The translations under genes and the position numbers were made by a program. Below the pieces are notes generated by a model. That model ran no database searches, had not been told where the DNA came from, and saw nothing but the letters and a program-made list of their open reading frames with translations. From positions 62,001 to 126,000 of the forward strand of contig NZ_JAINZT010000009.1 in the NCBI RefSeq assembly GCF_020166515.1: DNA of 64,000 bases, in the 5' to 3' direction. Origin of the DNA: Robertkochia flava (GTDB lineage Bacteria > Bacteroidota > Bacteroidia > Flavobacteriales > Flavobacteriaceae). Numbering within the stretch: the stretch's first letter is position 1; each line of letters begins with the position of its first letter. Below are positions 32,739-42,392 of this stretch, in pieces.

Positions 32739-34073
32739 TTAAAAATCTACATTCAGCAACTGTCCGCTCACCTGTAACACCGCCAGTTCGGCAAGTTTAG
32801 CCGTATACTTGGCCTGGTTCTTATTCAGGATGGCAGTTAACAGGTTGATCTGCGCCTGCCTGAATTCCAGGGAGGTTGCCCTCCCAAACTTATAACGCTC
32901 TTCAGTTCGGTTGAAGTTATTTTCTGTGGTTGCCACGTTTTGCTTCTGGGCTTCATAAATGAAGAGTGCATTTTTATAGGTCTCCCATGCGTTACGAATA
33001 TCACGCTCCACATTGAGCTCTACCTGTTGCTTGCTTAACTCCTGATTCTCGTAAGTTATCTTGGAATTCTTATACTGGGTAATGGTACCTCCCCCATCAA
33101 ACAGGCTCCACGACAGATTAATACCTCCGGACAGTCCGGTAGAAGTATTTTCCAAAAGGAAGGCCAGTGGGTTATTGTTTTCAGACCTGTTCCAACCATA
33201 AGATCCAAACAACCCTACGGTAGGCAGAAAACCGCTTCGTACCGACTTAATACCGTACTCATTGATCTGTTCTCCGGAACGGGCCTGCAGGAGGTTTACG
33301 TTATTCTCACGGGCATCACTTAACATGTCTTCCATTAGAAGACCGGGCATAAAGGTTACCAGGGTATCTACCTGGAAATCCGTCTCCAGATCCCGGTTCA
33401 TGATCAGGTTCAAATCTCTTTTGGTATTTTTAAGGATTCGTTGTGCATTGATCAGGTTAATGCTGTCGGTATTTACATCCACCTCTGCATTGAGTACATC
33501 CAAACCGGTATTCTGACCGTATTCGAACTGGTATTTAGCCCGGTCCAGACGATCCTTGGAGATCTCCAGGGCTTGTTTGAGATTCCCCACATTTTCACTT
33601 AACCGCGCCACCTCATAATACACAGAAAACAGCTGCAGCATGGTGGTTTCAATGGTTTCCCTGGCCTGTAATTGGGTAAGGTTGCGTTCTTCTTTCAGGG
33701 CCTTGTAATTGTAAAGCCTTCCGAGGCCATCAAACAGCACAAAATTAAGATCCACAGAAGCATTATACCTGGTGGTTTCCACCCCGTCGGCCGAACGCAC
33801 TTCTCCGTTGGCCAGCTGACCTTCTGTGGAGGTACGGTCAATACTTGCTCCCGCATTCCCCGTTAAGGTAGGTAGAAACCTGGAGTTAAGTACACTGGCA
33901 TTATTCTCTGCGATCTCTGTATTGTTCTTGGCGATCTCGATGCCCAGGTTATTGGTCAGGGTATAAGAAATGGCCTCCTGCTTTTCCAGGATATCCTGAG
34001 ACCAGGCAGTGGCGGTCATTATAAAAGTAAGTGAAAATACAACCAGGGTATTAGTAAACTTCATGCTCTTCAA
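32739..34073 (-). CDS. TolC-family outer-membrane efflux channel
   Basis: 444 residues with a signal peptide (residues about 6-25, ending TATAWS). The two OEP halves are visible: long amphipathic helices (SVDLNFVLFDGLGRLYNYKALKEERN; GGINLSWSLFDGGGTITQYKNSK) with the repeated VLFDG/SLFDG strand-turn motif, and the coiled-coil segments QALEISKDRLDRAKYQFEYGQ and NNFNRTEERYKFGRATSLEF. It completes the tripartite RND exporter encoded upstream, and its start overlaps the RND gene by 23 nt. Confidence 0.92.
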   Translation of the reverse strand: MKSMKFTNTLVVFSLTFIMTATAWSQDILEKQEAISYTLTNNLGIEIAKNNTEIAENNASVLNSRFLPTLTGNAGASIDRTSTEGQLANGEVRSADGVETTRYNASVDLNFVLFDGLGRLYNYKALKEERNLTQLQARETIETTMLQLFSVYYEVARLSENVGNLKQALEISKDRLDRAKYQFEYGQNTGLDVLNAEVDVNTDSINLINAQRILKNTKRDLNLIMNRDLETDFQVDTLVTFMPGLLMEDMLSDARENNVNLLQARSGEQINEYGIKSVRSGFLPTVGLFGSYGWNRSENNNPLAFLLENTSTGLSGGINLSWSLFDGGGTITQYKNSKITYENQELSKQQVELNVERDIRNAWETYKNALFIYEAQKQNVATTENNFNRTEERYKFGRATSLEFRQAQINLLTAILNKNQAKYTAKLAELAVLQVSGQLLNVDF

Positions 34074-37000
34074 CCTTTTGTTCTTTAACAGCGCGTTCTA
34101 CTTCTCTTGGGTTAGGCAACTCCCCTTTTCTCAACCAGAAGGTTCCCATTTTTATCTGATTACTTATGGTAAGCAATACGGGTAACATGAGCAGGGTCAG
34201 GAAAGTTGCAATGGCAATTCCAAAGGATATGGAAATAGCCATAGGCTTCAGGAATTGCGCCTGTCTGCTCTTCTCAAACAACAGTGGCGCCAATCCGGCT
34301 ACCGTGGTCAGGGAGGTCAGAAAGATCGCTCTGAACCTGGATTTTCCAGCCAGTAAAATGGCCTCTGCATAGCTCGCTCCTTCCTTAAGGTAACTATTAA
34401 ACTTACCTATTAATACCAATCCGTCGTTTACCATAATCCCGATCAAGGCTATGATACCCAGCATGGACAACACGTTAATAGGGAAGCCCATGAGCCAGTG
34501 CCCCCAGCCGATCCCGATCAAACTGAACGGTATCATCAGAATGAGCAATAAAGGCTGACTATAGCTTCTGAATGTAAATGCAATTACCGCGTAGATCAGG
34601 AATATGACAATTGGAAAAACCTTTCCTGCAGAGCTGGACAGCTTACCTGCCTCCCGGTTTTGCCCACTGTCATAAGACACCCTGACGGTAGAATATAACG
34701 ATTGCAATTCCGGCACGATATTGTTGCGGATATCGGCAAGAACATCTGTAGAAGAGGCATTAGGATTCACCAGGTCTGCCTCCACACGAATCTCCCGTAC
34801 GCCATCGAGGTGCTGGATAGATTCGTCTCCTCTTGCGATATCATAGGTTGCGATCTCTGTAAAAGGAACCCGTTCTCCCGAGGGGGTAAGGATTCGCATC
34901 TCATCCAGGTCTTTTATAGAACCCCGGTCTGCCAGGTCGTATCGCACCCAGACCCGGATCTCATCCTGACCTCTCTGAAAACGCTGTGCCTGAAACCCGA
35001 AGAATCCACTTCTAACCTGGCTCATTACCGTTCTCAGGTCCAGGCCAAGGGCATAGGCATTTTCTTTTAATTCGATACGGATCTCCTTGATCCCTTCCGG
35101 GTCGGTATCGACGATATCCTTTAGTCTTGGATCCTTTTCCAGTTCCGCCCGAAAGTAATCCTTGGCAGATTTCAATTCCTGTGTATTATTACTGAGCAGA
35201 GAAACCGAAACCGGACTTCCTCCGAAGTTACCTCCGGAATTAAAGGTCAATCGCTCTACGCCGTAAACAGCTCCCGTAGTATCCCTAAGGGCATTGGAAA
35301 TCAGGAAGGATTCGAAATCCCTTTCTTCTCCTGGTAGCAGGTTGATATTAAGGGACGCCTTATTGGTTCCCGGCCCCACTCTTTTCACAATATTTTCAAT
35401 TACCGGCTTTTTCCCGGTTTGCCGGGCGGTAAATTTCTCGTTGACTTTCCAGGCATTCTCCTCTACCATGGTTATAATAGAGTCGGTTACCCTTGGAGAA
35501 GTCCCTTCAGGCATTAACAGGTTCACGGACACCTGATCACTGGCTATGGAAGGGAACAGGGTGGTTCCTATGATCCCGCCGCCGATAGATCCAAAGGTAA
35601 GCACCAAAGCCATAATGAAAAGCCCCATGGTAAGCACCTGGTGCCTTAAACAGAATTTCAGTGTGGGAGAATACAACCGGTCCCTCATATAATCCATAAG
35701 ACGGTCTCCGTAAACGTTAATATTACGCATCCCGGCAAAGAACTTCTGAATCAGGTTCTGCTTGCCTTTCTCCTTATCCTCGAGCTTATGTAACGCCTTG
35801 GAATGGGCAATATGTGAGGGCAATATGATGAGCGCCTCAATCAGGGATATGGTCAGTGTAATAATAACTACGGTAGATACCTCCCCGAAGAACTCCCCGA
35901 TACGGCTATCCAGAAACAGGAAGGTGGAAAAGGCGAGTATGGTGGTAATAATAGCCGATATAATGGCCGGCAACACCTCCATGGTTCCGTTAATGGCTGC
36001 CTGAACCGGAGTGGCACCTTTTTCATAATGCTGGTATATATTCTCCGCGATCACGATACCATCGTCTACCAGGATCCCGATCACGATGATCATTCCGAAA
36101 AGGGACAGTACATTGATGGTGATCCCGAACATCCCTCCGAAAATAAAAAGTCCAAGGAAGGATATAGGAAGTCCGAAGGCCACCCAAAAGGCCATCCTGG
36201 AATTGAGGAATATGGACAGGAACACCAGTACCAGCAGAATACCCTGCCAGGCATTCTTAAATAGTAAAGCGGTTCGCTGTTTCAGGGTTATAGAACGGTC
36301 AGACTCTATATCCAGCCGGACATTATTATATTTACTATTAAAATCATCAATATATTCCTTGACCTTTTCTGCTGTAGGAATCAGGTCTTCACTGTTGGTA
36401 TTACTAATGGAAAGGTTTACTGCCAGATTCCCGTTAAAGTAAGAGGCATTTGGATTTTCTTCGAACCGGTCCCGGATATCAGCCACGTCCCTAAGCCTTA
36501 CGTTAGTACCGTTGGGCAAAGCCGTTACCACCACGTTATTCAACTGGTCGCCGAAGTAGGACCTGTTGTTGGCCCGTATCAGGTAATCCTCAGAATCTGT
36601 TTTTATATTTCCTCCTGTAATCAGCAGGTTGGTCTCCGAAACTGCCTGAGCCACTTCAGAAAAAGTGAGATCAAAGGCCTGTAAATCCTTTTCGCGCACA
36701 GCGATCTCGATCTCCTCCCGGGGAAACCCGGTGATCTCGATCTGGGAGATCCCGTCAAAACCCCTCAGGTCGCGTTCCACCTGGCGGGCGATCTGTTTTA
36801 AAGTAGACAGGGCTACCTCGTCTCCACTCACGTTAAAGGTTATGGTTTCCCGTATCGCCTTTTGTTTCCCTACCACCAGGGGCTCCATTCCGGTGGGAAA
36901 GCTGGGCACCTGGTCTACTGCATTCTTTACCTCGAGGAGCATAAAATCAATATCGTATCCCTTAAGGATCTCCACTGTAATGCTACCCCCGTTCTCCCGG

Positions 37001-37254
37001 GATGTTGAAGTCACCCGGTCAACCCCTTCGATCCCTTTAAGATTGTCTTCGATCTTAATGATAATACCTTCTTCGATCTCCTGGGGAGCAGCGCCGGGAT
37101 ATGCTACATTTATAGAAATAATCTTGGAGTCTACTAATGGGAAAAATGAAGATCGCAGCGAGAATGCCCCAATGATCCCGAAAATAAAGAATGCGATAAT
37201 AACAACATTTACCGCGACATCGTATTTGATGAAGTAAGCGAGTATTTTTCTCAT
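34051..37254 (-). CDS. RND efflux transporter permease (AcrB/MexB-type, HAE family)
   Basis: 1067 residues, usual length. Twelve transmembrane segments in the RND 1+5 duplicated pattern. The TM4 proton-relay acidic pair is present in IGILVDDGIVIAENIYQHYEKG (about residues 395-416). The second half carries the corresponding IALIGIMVNDGLVLIGKF segment. Large periplasmic loops contain the porter and docking subdomains (e.g. SINVAYPGAAPQEIEEGI near the N-terminus). It exports small molecules using the proton gradient; substrate not predictable. Overlaps: 4 nt with the adaptor gene upstream and 23 nt with the TolC gene downstream. Confidence 0.93.
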   Translation of the reverse strand: MRKILAYFIKYDVAVNVVIIAFFIFGIIGAFSLRSSFFPLVDSKIISINVAYPGAAPQEIEEGIIIKIEDNLKGIEGVDRVTSTSRENGGSITVEILKGYDIDFMLLEVKNAVDQVPSFPTGMEPLVVGKQKAIRETITFNVSGDEVALSTLKQIARQVERDLRGFDGISQIEITGFPREEIEIAVREKDLQAFDLTFSEVAQAVSETNLLITGGNIKTDSEDYLIRANNRSYFGDQLNNVVVTALPNGTNVRLRDVADIRDRFEENPNASYFNGNLAVNLSISNTNSEDLIPTAEKVKEYIDDFNSKYNNVRLDIESDRSITLKQRTALLFKNAWQGILLVLVFLSIFLNSRMAFWVAFGLPISFLGLFIFGGMFGITINVLSLFGMIIVIGILVDDGIVIAENIYQHYEKGATPVQAAINGTMEVLPAIISAIITTILAFSTFLFLDSRIGEFFGEVSTVVIITLTISLIEALIILPSHIAHSKALHKLEDKEKGKQNLIQKFFAGMRNINVYGDRLMDYMRDRLYSPTLKFCLRHQVLTMGLFIMALVLTFGSIGGGIIGTTLFPSIASDQVSVNLLMPEGTSPRVTDSIITMVEENAWKVNEKFTARQTGKKPVIENIVKRVGPGTNKASLNINLLPGEERDFESFLISNALRDTTGAVYGVERLTFNSGGNFGGSPVSVSLLSNNTQELKSAKDYFRAELEKDPRLKDIVDTDPEGIKEIRIELKENAYALGLDLRTVMSQVRSGFFGFQAQRFQRGQDEIRVWVRYDLADRGSIKDLDEMRILTPSGERVPFTEIATYDIARGDESIQHLDGVREIRVEADLVNPNASSTDVLADIRNNIVPELQSLYSTVRVSYDSGQNREAGKLSSSAGKVFPIVIFLIYAVIAFTFRSYSQPLLLILMIPFSLIGIGWGHWLMGFPINVLSMLGIIALIGIMVNDGLVLIGKFNSYLKEGASYAEAILLAGKSRFRAIFLTSLTTVAGLAPLLFEKSRQAQFLKPMAISISFGIAIATFLTLLMLPVLLTISNQIKMGTFWLRKGELPNPREVERAVKEQKVEEHEVY

Positions 37255-38408
37255 TGGGCGGCTACGTTAGGTTTGGTATCATTCATGCTCACATCCCTGT
37301 CTCCAGAAATCTTAACCACCATTCCGGGATAAGCTCCGGGCACAGAGCGCGACAACACCCTTGCCCCGTCTTTAAGCCCTTCTACAATAACATGTTTTTC
37401 AGAAAAGAAAACCGGTTTCACCGGAAGCAATTCCAGGACCGTATCCTTAACAGCATACACCCTGGACTGATCTACAAGGAGGGAGCGCTCGATCTGATAG
37501 GCGTTCTGGGCGTCACGGGCGTGAATATGCGCCTCCAGGTACATCCCTTCTTTCAATTCGTCAGCGGTTACCTCTACAAAGGCCGTTATGGTCTGGGTAG
37601 ACTGATCGATCTTTCCATTTACCCTGGAAACGGTCCCCTTCCAGGATTCGGTATTGTCCAGGTTATTCAACAAGACTTCCTCGCCCTCCTTTAAATAGGG
37701 GGCAAATGATTTATTCACCGCAACCTCCACTTCATAGACACTGGGATCAATAAACTCCCCCAGTTTCTGGCCATTCCTTATAAGCGTACCCTCGTTAACG
37801 AGGGCCTCGGTAAGGATGCCGTTAAAAGGCGCCCTAAGGATATGCTTGGAAAGTCTTTTTTCGAGATTCTTAAGGTTATAGTATGCCGCATAAACCCCCC
37901 GCCCTATTAAAAAGTTCTTCACCTGAACCGATGACGGCTCTGGTAATTCGGGAGTAAGCCCTTTCATATTGAAGTTTTGTAAGTAAGTTTCCCAGGCAGG
38001 AAAGGCCTCAGGATAATCCAGGCGAAGGTCCGGCATGATGCCTGTTACCAGATTGATAAGGGTACTTTTCTGAGATTGTACGGAGGCAAAAAATTCCTCG
38101 TCATCGATCTGCATCAATACCTCTCCTTTCCGGTACTCCTGCCCCTCCTTGAATAATTTCGCACTGTTAAGCAGTACCCCCTGAACTTCGGAATATAACT
38201 CAATACGTCTTTTCGCTACCAGCGTACCGTTTGCATTAATAATTACAGGAACTTCTCCATTCTGCACCGTATCCACATAAACGGTTTTGACCACTTTCTG
38301 GACTACAGACTCCGGTTTTTTCTTGTTTGAGATCAGGTAAGAAGCCCCGTATCCACCAAGAGCAATCAGGGCAAGCCCCAGAATCGCAGAGACGTATTTA
38401 TGATTCAT
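37251..38408 (-). CDS. RND efflux periplasmic adaptor subunit (HlyD/MFP family)
   Basis: 385 residues, N-terminal membrane anchor (ILGLALIALGGYGASYLIS). The MFP order is visible: a lipoyl half-motif (GEVLMQIDDEEF), a helical hairpin that is unusually long and includes the LTPELPEPSSVQVKNFL segment (about 140-190), the second lipoyl half (HILRAPFNGILTEALVNEGTLI) and the beta-barrel domain (about 240-310). First gene of the exporter operon. Nothing in the 141-nt upstream spacer shows an operator. Confidence 0.92.
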   Translation of the reverse strand: MNHKYVSAILGLALIALGGYGASYLISNKKKPESVVQKVVKTVYVDTVQNGEVPVIINANGTLVAKRRIELYSEVQGVLLNSAKLFKEGQEYRKGEVLMQIDDEEFFASVQSQKSTLINLVTGIMPDLRLDYPEAFPAWETYLQNFNMKGLTPELPEPSSVQVKNFLIGRGVYAAYYNLKNLEKRLSKHILRAPFNGILTEALVNEGTLIRNGQKLGEFIDPSVYEVEVAVNKSFAPYLKEGEEVLLNNLDNTESWKGTVSRVNGKIDQSTQTITAFVEVTADELKEGMYLEAHIHARDAQNAYQIERSLLVDQSRVYAVKDTVLELLPVKPVFFSEKHVIVEGLKDGARVLSRSVPGAYPGMVVKISGDRDVSMNDTKPNVAAQ

Positions 38409-38549
38409 AGCAATTTTAGTTGATGATATGCAAAGCTATCTATATGAACGGCTTTAACAGGTTAAAACTTTCTTAAATATGAAGAGTACACGTATTATTC
38501 CCGGGCCTCCTCCGAATGCCCACAATAACAACCGTTCCCGAATACAACG

Positions 38550-40469
38550 TTAGATACTACCCCCAAGCTCTTCATTTAAAAGAAACCACTCTTCGGTGAC
38601 TTCTTCGAGCTCCTTTTTAAGCTTCTCATATTTTTGAAAGAAATCGGCGTCTTGAGCCAGCTTGTCGTAGTTCTCCGCCAGCTCCTTATCCCTTGCTTTT
38701 ATCTGTTTTTCGAGCTGAACCATGCGACTCTCTGCCTTGCTCACCTTATTCTTCAGGGATTTTAGCTTTTTTTGTTCTTCGTAACTAAGCTTTTCAGGGG
38801 CTTCCTCTTTTTGCTGCTTCGCCTTTTTAGGATGATCACCTTTTTCAATCTGGCGGAAATCCGCCGCCTTCCTTTCGTCGAGGTAGTAATTAATATCTCC
38901 AAGGTATTCCCTGATATCCCCATCGCGGAACTCATACACCCTGTTAGTAAGCCCCTGCAGGAAATCCCGGTCGTGAGACACCAGCAATAAGGTGCCTTCA
39001 AACTCATTCAAAGCTTCCTTCAGTACATTCTTCGACTTTATATCGAGGTGGTTGGTGGGCTCATCCATTACCAACACATTAAAAGGCTCCAGCAACATCT
39101 TACACAGGGCCAGCCGGTTTCGCTCTCCTCCGGAAAGCACCTTTACCTTCTTATCCACTTCCTCTCCCCTGAAAAGAAATGACCCCAGCATATCCCTGAC
39201 CTTAACCCTGTTTCCATCATTGGCTGCATCCAGCATGGTATCGAGAACGGTTTTTTCCCCATCGAGATATTCGGCCTGGTTCTGGGCAAAATAGCCGATC
39301 TGCACATTATGCCCCAGGTTGAGTTTACCGCCATGAGAAAGCTCCCCAACGATGATCTTGGCCAGGGTAGTTTTCCCCTGTCCGTTCTGGCCTACGAAAG
39401 CCACCTTACTTTCGCGCTCGACCAGGAGATCGATCCCTTTCAAGACCTGCTTCTCCCCATACGCCTTTGACACCCCTTCGGCCTCAATCACCACCTTTCC
39501 GGGCCTCACTGAAACAGGGAAACGCACATTCATCACCGCATTATCTTCTTCATCAACCTCAATACGCTCGGTACGCTCCAGCTTCTTGATCAGTGACTGG
39601 GCCATGGAAGCCTTACTGGCCTTCGCCCGGAATTTCTCGATCAGCTTTTCGGTTTGCTGGATCTGCTTTTCCTGGTTCTTCTGGGCATTCAGTTGCAGCT
39701 CCCGCATCTCATTGCGCAGTTCCAGGTATTCAGAATATGGTTTTCTATAATCATAGATCTTCCCCAGAGAGATCTCAATGGTTCTGTTGGTCACATTATC
39801 GAGGAACATTTTATCGTGAGAGACGATCACCACGGCCCCGGGATAGGACTTAAGAAAATCCTCCAGCCAGATGATCGATTCGATATCGAGGTGGTTTGTA
39901 GGCTCATCCAGCAGCAATACATCATTATTCTGCAACAACAGCTTCGCGAGTTCGATCCGCATCCGCCACCCTCCTGAGAAGGTATCGGTACGCTTGTCAA
40001 AGTCTTCCCGTTTAAACCCGAGCCCCTGGAGCACTTTCTCTGTATCACCCTGATAACTATAGCCCCCTAAAACTTCGTATTGATGCGTATTATCACTCAG
40101 TTCCACCATAAGGTCGTGATAGGCCTCACTTTCGTAATCGGTTCGTTGGGCCAGGGCATTATTAATTTCATCCATTCGCGCTTCCAGGGCCTTGATGGCC
40201 TCAAAAGCCTTATAGGCCTCTTCAAGAACGGTACACCCCTGCTCAAAGTCGATATCCTGCTTCAGGAATCCAATCCGCACTTCCTTATCGGTGGCGAGGG
40301 CTCCCTCATCCGGTGCCATTTCTCCGGAAAGCACCTTGAGCATGGTCGATTTCCCGGCACCGTTCTTGCCGATAAGACCTACCCGGTCTCCGGGATTCAA
40401 TTTAAAGGAAACCCCTTCAAAAAGATATTCCCCGCCAAAGGTTATAGAAAGATTATGTACGTTAAGCAT
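38550..40469 (-). CDS. ABC-F family ATPase (ribosome-associated, Uup/YheS-like)
   Basis: 639 residues with two ATP-binding domains and no membrane segment. Domain 1 has Walker A GLIGKNGAGKST, signature TFSGGWRMR and Walker B LLLDEPTNHLD. Domain 2 has VGQNGQGKTT, VLSGGERNR and LVMDEPTNHLD. Between them is a charged linker (residues about 245-300), the P-site tRNA interaction motif region, and the C-terminus is a coiled coil rich in Glu/Lys (about 555-639). ABC-F proteins act on the ribosome; antibiotic-resistance members have longer linkers, so a translation-factor role (Uup or YheS type) is more likely. Monocistronic on the minus strand. Confidence 0.9.
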   Translation of the reverse strand: MLNVHNLSITFGGEYLFEGVSFKLNPGDRVGLIGKNGAGKSTMLKVLSGEMAPDEGALATDKEVRIGFLKQDIDFEQGCTVLEEAYKAFEAIKALEARMDEINNALAQRTDYESEAYHDLMVELSDNTHQYEVLGGYSYQGDTEKVLQGLGFKREDFDKRTDTFSGGWRMRIELAKLLLQNNDVLLLDEPTNHLDIESIIWLEDFLKSYPGAVVIVSHDKMFLDNVTNRTIEISLGKIYDYRKPYSEYLELRNEMRELQLNAQKNQEKQIQQTEKLIEKFRAKASKASMAQSLIKKLERTERIEVDEEDNAVMNVRFPVSVRPGKVVIEAEGVSKAYGEKQVLKGIDLLVERESKVAFVGQNGQGKTTLAKIIVGELSHGGKLNLGHNVQIGYFAQNQAEYLDGEKTVLDTMLDAANDGNRVKVRDMLGSFLFRGEEVDKKVKVLSGGERNRLALCKMLLEPFNVLVMDEPTNHLDIKSKNVLKEALNEFEGTLLLVSHDRDFLQGLTNRVYEFRDGDIREYLGDINYYLDERKAADFRQIEKGDHPKKAKQQKEEAPEKLSYEEQKKLKSLKNKVSKAESRMVQLEKQIKARDKELAENYDKLAQDADFFQKYEKLKKELEEVTEEWFLLNEELGGSI

Positions 40470-40534
40470 ATTTTGTGACTAAGGTTACCTAGCACTTTAT
40501 TGGAAAGCACTAATTTTATGGAAAATTTCTGCAA

Positions 40535-40918
40535 ATGTTAAAAAAAGGATCAAAACTATACAGCATTTTAACAGGAACTTGTCCCCGCTGTCATGAAGAG
40601 ATCATGTATACGTACAAAAATCCTTACATACCCTCCCAGACCCTGAAAATGAATGAAAATTGTTCGTCCTGTGGCCTGAAATACAAGATGGAGCCCTCCT
40701 TTTTTTACGGGGCCATGTACGTAAGTTATGCTGTGGGAATTGCATTTGCAGTGGCGGCCTTTGTCATTTCCTTTTTATTGCTGAACAGTTCCCTGAAAAC
40801 AGCATTTATCAGCATCGTTGGCACCTTGGTCGTTTTCATGCCCGTTATTATGAGGCTATCCAGAAATATCTGGATCAATTTCTTCTTTAAATACGATGCC
40901 AACGCAGGCAAGTCCTAA
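40535..40918 (+). CDS. DUF983 small membrane protein with zinc-ribbon cysteines
   Basis: 127 residues. Two CxxC pairs in the first half, CPRC (TGTCPRCHEE) and CSSC (NCSSCGLKYKMEPS), suggest a zinc ribbon; two transmembrane segments follow (about 65-90 and 93-112). This is the standard DUF983 arrangement; function unknown. Its stop overlaps the stop of the convergent oxidoreductase gene by four bases. Confidence 0.85.
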   Translation: MLKKGSKLYSILTGTCPRCHEEIMYTYKNPYIPSQTLKMNENCSSCGLKYKMEPSFFYGAMYVSYAVGIAFAVAAFVISFLLLNSSLKTAFISIVGTLVVFMPVIMRLSRNIWINFFFKYDANAGKS

Positions 40919-41973
40919 GCACGTTTATACCATCGTTTCTTAAATCGTAAGGCATCGGTCTCCGCAGGCAATCCCTCTCCCGACTCAATATGCCGGAAAA
41001 GCAAGGGCGCAGCCCATGGAGCGATCATCACCCCCCGACTGCCCAAACCATTAAAGACAAACAAATTAGAATATTCCGGATGAGAGCCGAAAAGCGGTTT
41101 TCTGTCGGCTACCGTGGGTCTTATTCCCGCTAGATGTTCTTTAACCGTATAAGGGAGTTTTAAAAATTTCTCAAGTTTTTCGGTGAGTTCTTCCCGAGAG
41201 GCCTGGGTAGGCGTATTGGTTTTATCCTGCCACTTATAGGTAGCCCCTACCTTATACCTGTGATCGCCCAGAGGAAGCAGAAACACCGAAGACTTAAGAA
41301 TAAAATCGATGTCCAGATCGGGAATCTCCACCTCAAGTAATTCCCCTTTGGTACCGTTCAGGGGTAAAAAGTCAAAAAACGGATTATTTTTAATTCCATA
41401 CCCTTCACAAAATACAACATGCTTTACCTCCATAGCGCCATATCGCCATCCTCCATCTTCCCGTGATAACCTGTTGTAATCAAAGGTCTCGCGCTTCAAA
41501 TTACCCGATTGCTCAAGGTGTGCCATATAACATTCCTGCAGCTTTGCAGTATTCACCCAACCGGCATTCAACACCTCCCCATACCCGTGCGGATCATGGA
41601 TACCTTCCAAATTCAAATGATGTAACCGGGTATTCATAAAAGGTGAAAGCAAAGGATGGTCTGTTGCCTGAAACCAGTTATTCTGCTCTTCAATGGTAGC
41701 AAACTTTCGCAATAATCGCATGGGGCTATTTAACTGCACCCCCAGTTTCTTTTCAAGCCCGGAATAATAGCTATCAAGTACCGCTAATTGTTCTGAAGCA
41801 CGCCAAACCGGGGTAAAACGTTTTAATATCACAGGATTATACATCCCTCCGGCCACATGAGATGACACCTGGGACCGGTTATCAAAAACCAGGTAGTTTT
41901 TCCCCTGTTTCTCCAGTTCTTCAGCAAAGGCGATACCGGCAAGCCCACATCCAACAATGATATAGTCGATCAT
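40915..41973 (-). CDS. FAD-dependent oxidoreductase of the DAO family
   Basis: 352 residues. N-terminal FAD-binding Rossmann motif IIVGCGLAGIAFAEEL (GxGxxG) with an acidic strand end (YLVFDN). The C-terminal region GLGSRGVMIAPWAAPLLFRHIESGE (about 308-333) is the second FAD contact typical of D-amino-acid oxidase/glycine oxidase relatives. No fusion to a methyltransferase is present. Substrate unknown; amine or amino-acid oxidation is the family's usual work. Opposite strand to DUF983 with overlapping stops. Confidence 0.82.
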   Translation of the reverse strand: MIDYIIVGCGLAGIAFAEELEKQGKNYLVFDNRSQVSSHVAGGMYNPVILKRFTPVWRASEQLAVLDSYYSGLEKKLGVQLNSPMRLLRKFATIEEQNNWFQATDHPLLSPFMNTRLHHLNLEGIHDPHGYGEVLNAGWVNTAKLQECYMAHLEQSGNLKRETFDYNRLSREDGGWRYGAMEVKHVVFCEGYGIKNNPFFDFLPLNGTKGELLEVEIPDLDIDFILKSSVFLLPLGDHRYKVGATYKWQDKTNTPTQASREELTEKLEKFLKLPYTVKEHLAGIRPTVADRKPLFGSHPEYSNLFVFNGLGSRGVMIAPWAAPLLFRHIESGEGLPAETDALRFKKRWYKRA

Positions 41974-41979
41974 GATTCA

Positions 41980-42290
41980 AAGTTACGAAGTTACAAGGTT
42001 ACGAGGTTAGGATGTAATTATGAATGGATAATTAAAAATAATAAATGTGCCGGGGTACGAGGTACGAGTTATGAGGTACGAGCCTGCCTGCAGCAGGCAG
42101 GGGTACGGAGGTACGAGTTTGAGTTTGAGTTTGAGTTTGAGTTTGAGTTTGAGTTTGGAGAAGGAGATGAATTTAAATACTCACGTCTTTGTCAGCCTGC
42201 CATCCCTAACAGGGAGAAATACCTGCTTACAGCCAGACAGGCAGGGGCTGAAGGCATCACATCAGGGTTGCCGTATTAAAAACAGCCACT
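41980..42290 (+). repeat. Low-complexity run plus one composite-repeat unit
   Basis: First heptamer-like repeats (GTTACGAAGTTACAAGGTTAC, 41980-42012), then GAGGTACGAG-type repeats with a CCTGCCTGCAGCAGGCAGG palindrome (about 42081-42102), then seven copies of GAGTTT (42115-42157), the conserved GAGATGAATTTAAATACTCACG, and a diverged GTCTTTGTCAG...module. This is a single copy of the family seen at 18.7 and 25.7 kb. Confidence 0.85.
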
Positions 42291-42327
42291 CCGGAATATC
42301 CAAGCCCTTAACAACAATGGAACAAAC

Positions 42328-42352
42328 AAAAAACGCCCGGAAATTCCGGGCG
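42328..42352 (-). terminator. Terminator after gldN
   Basis: On the minus strand CGCCCGGAATTTCCGGGCG (42352-42334) folds as a perfect hairpin, followed by six T residues. It lies 41 nt past the gldN stop and closes the gld operon. Confidence 0.9.
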
Positions 42353-42392
42353 CTTCTTTGTTGTTATGTGTTCTGAATTGGATGTACAGGAC

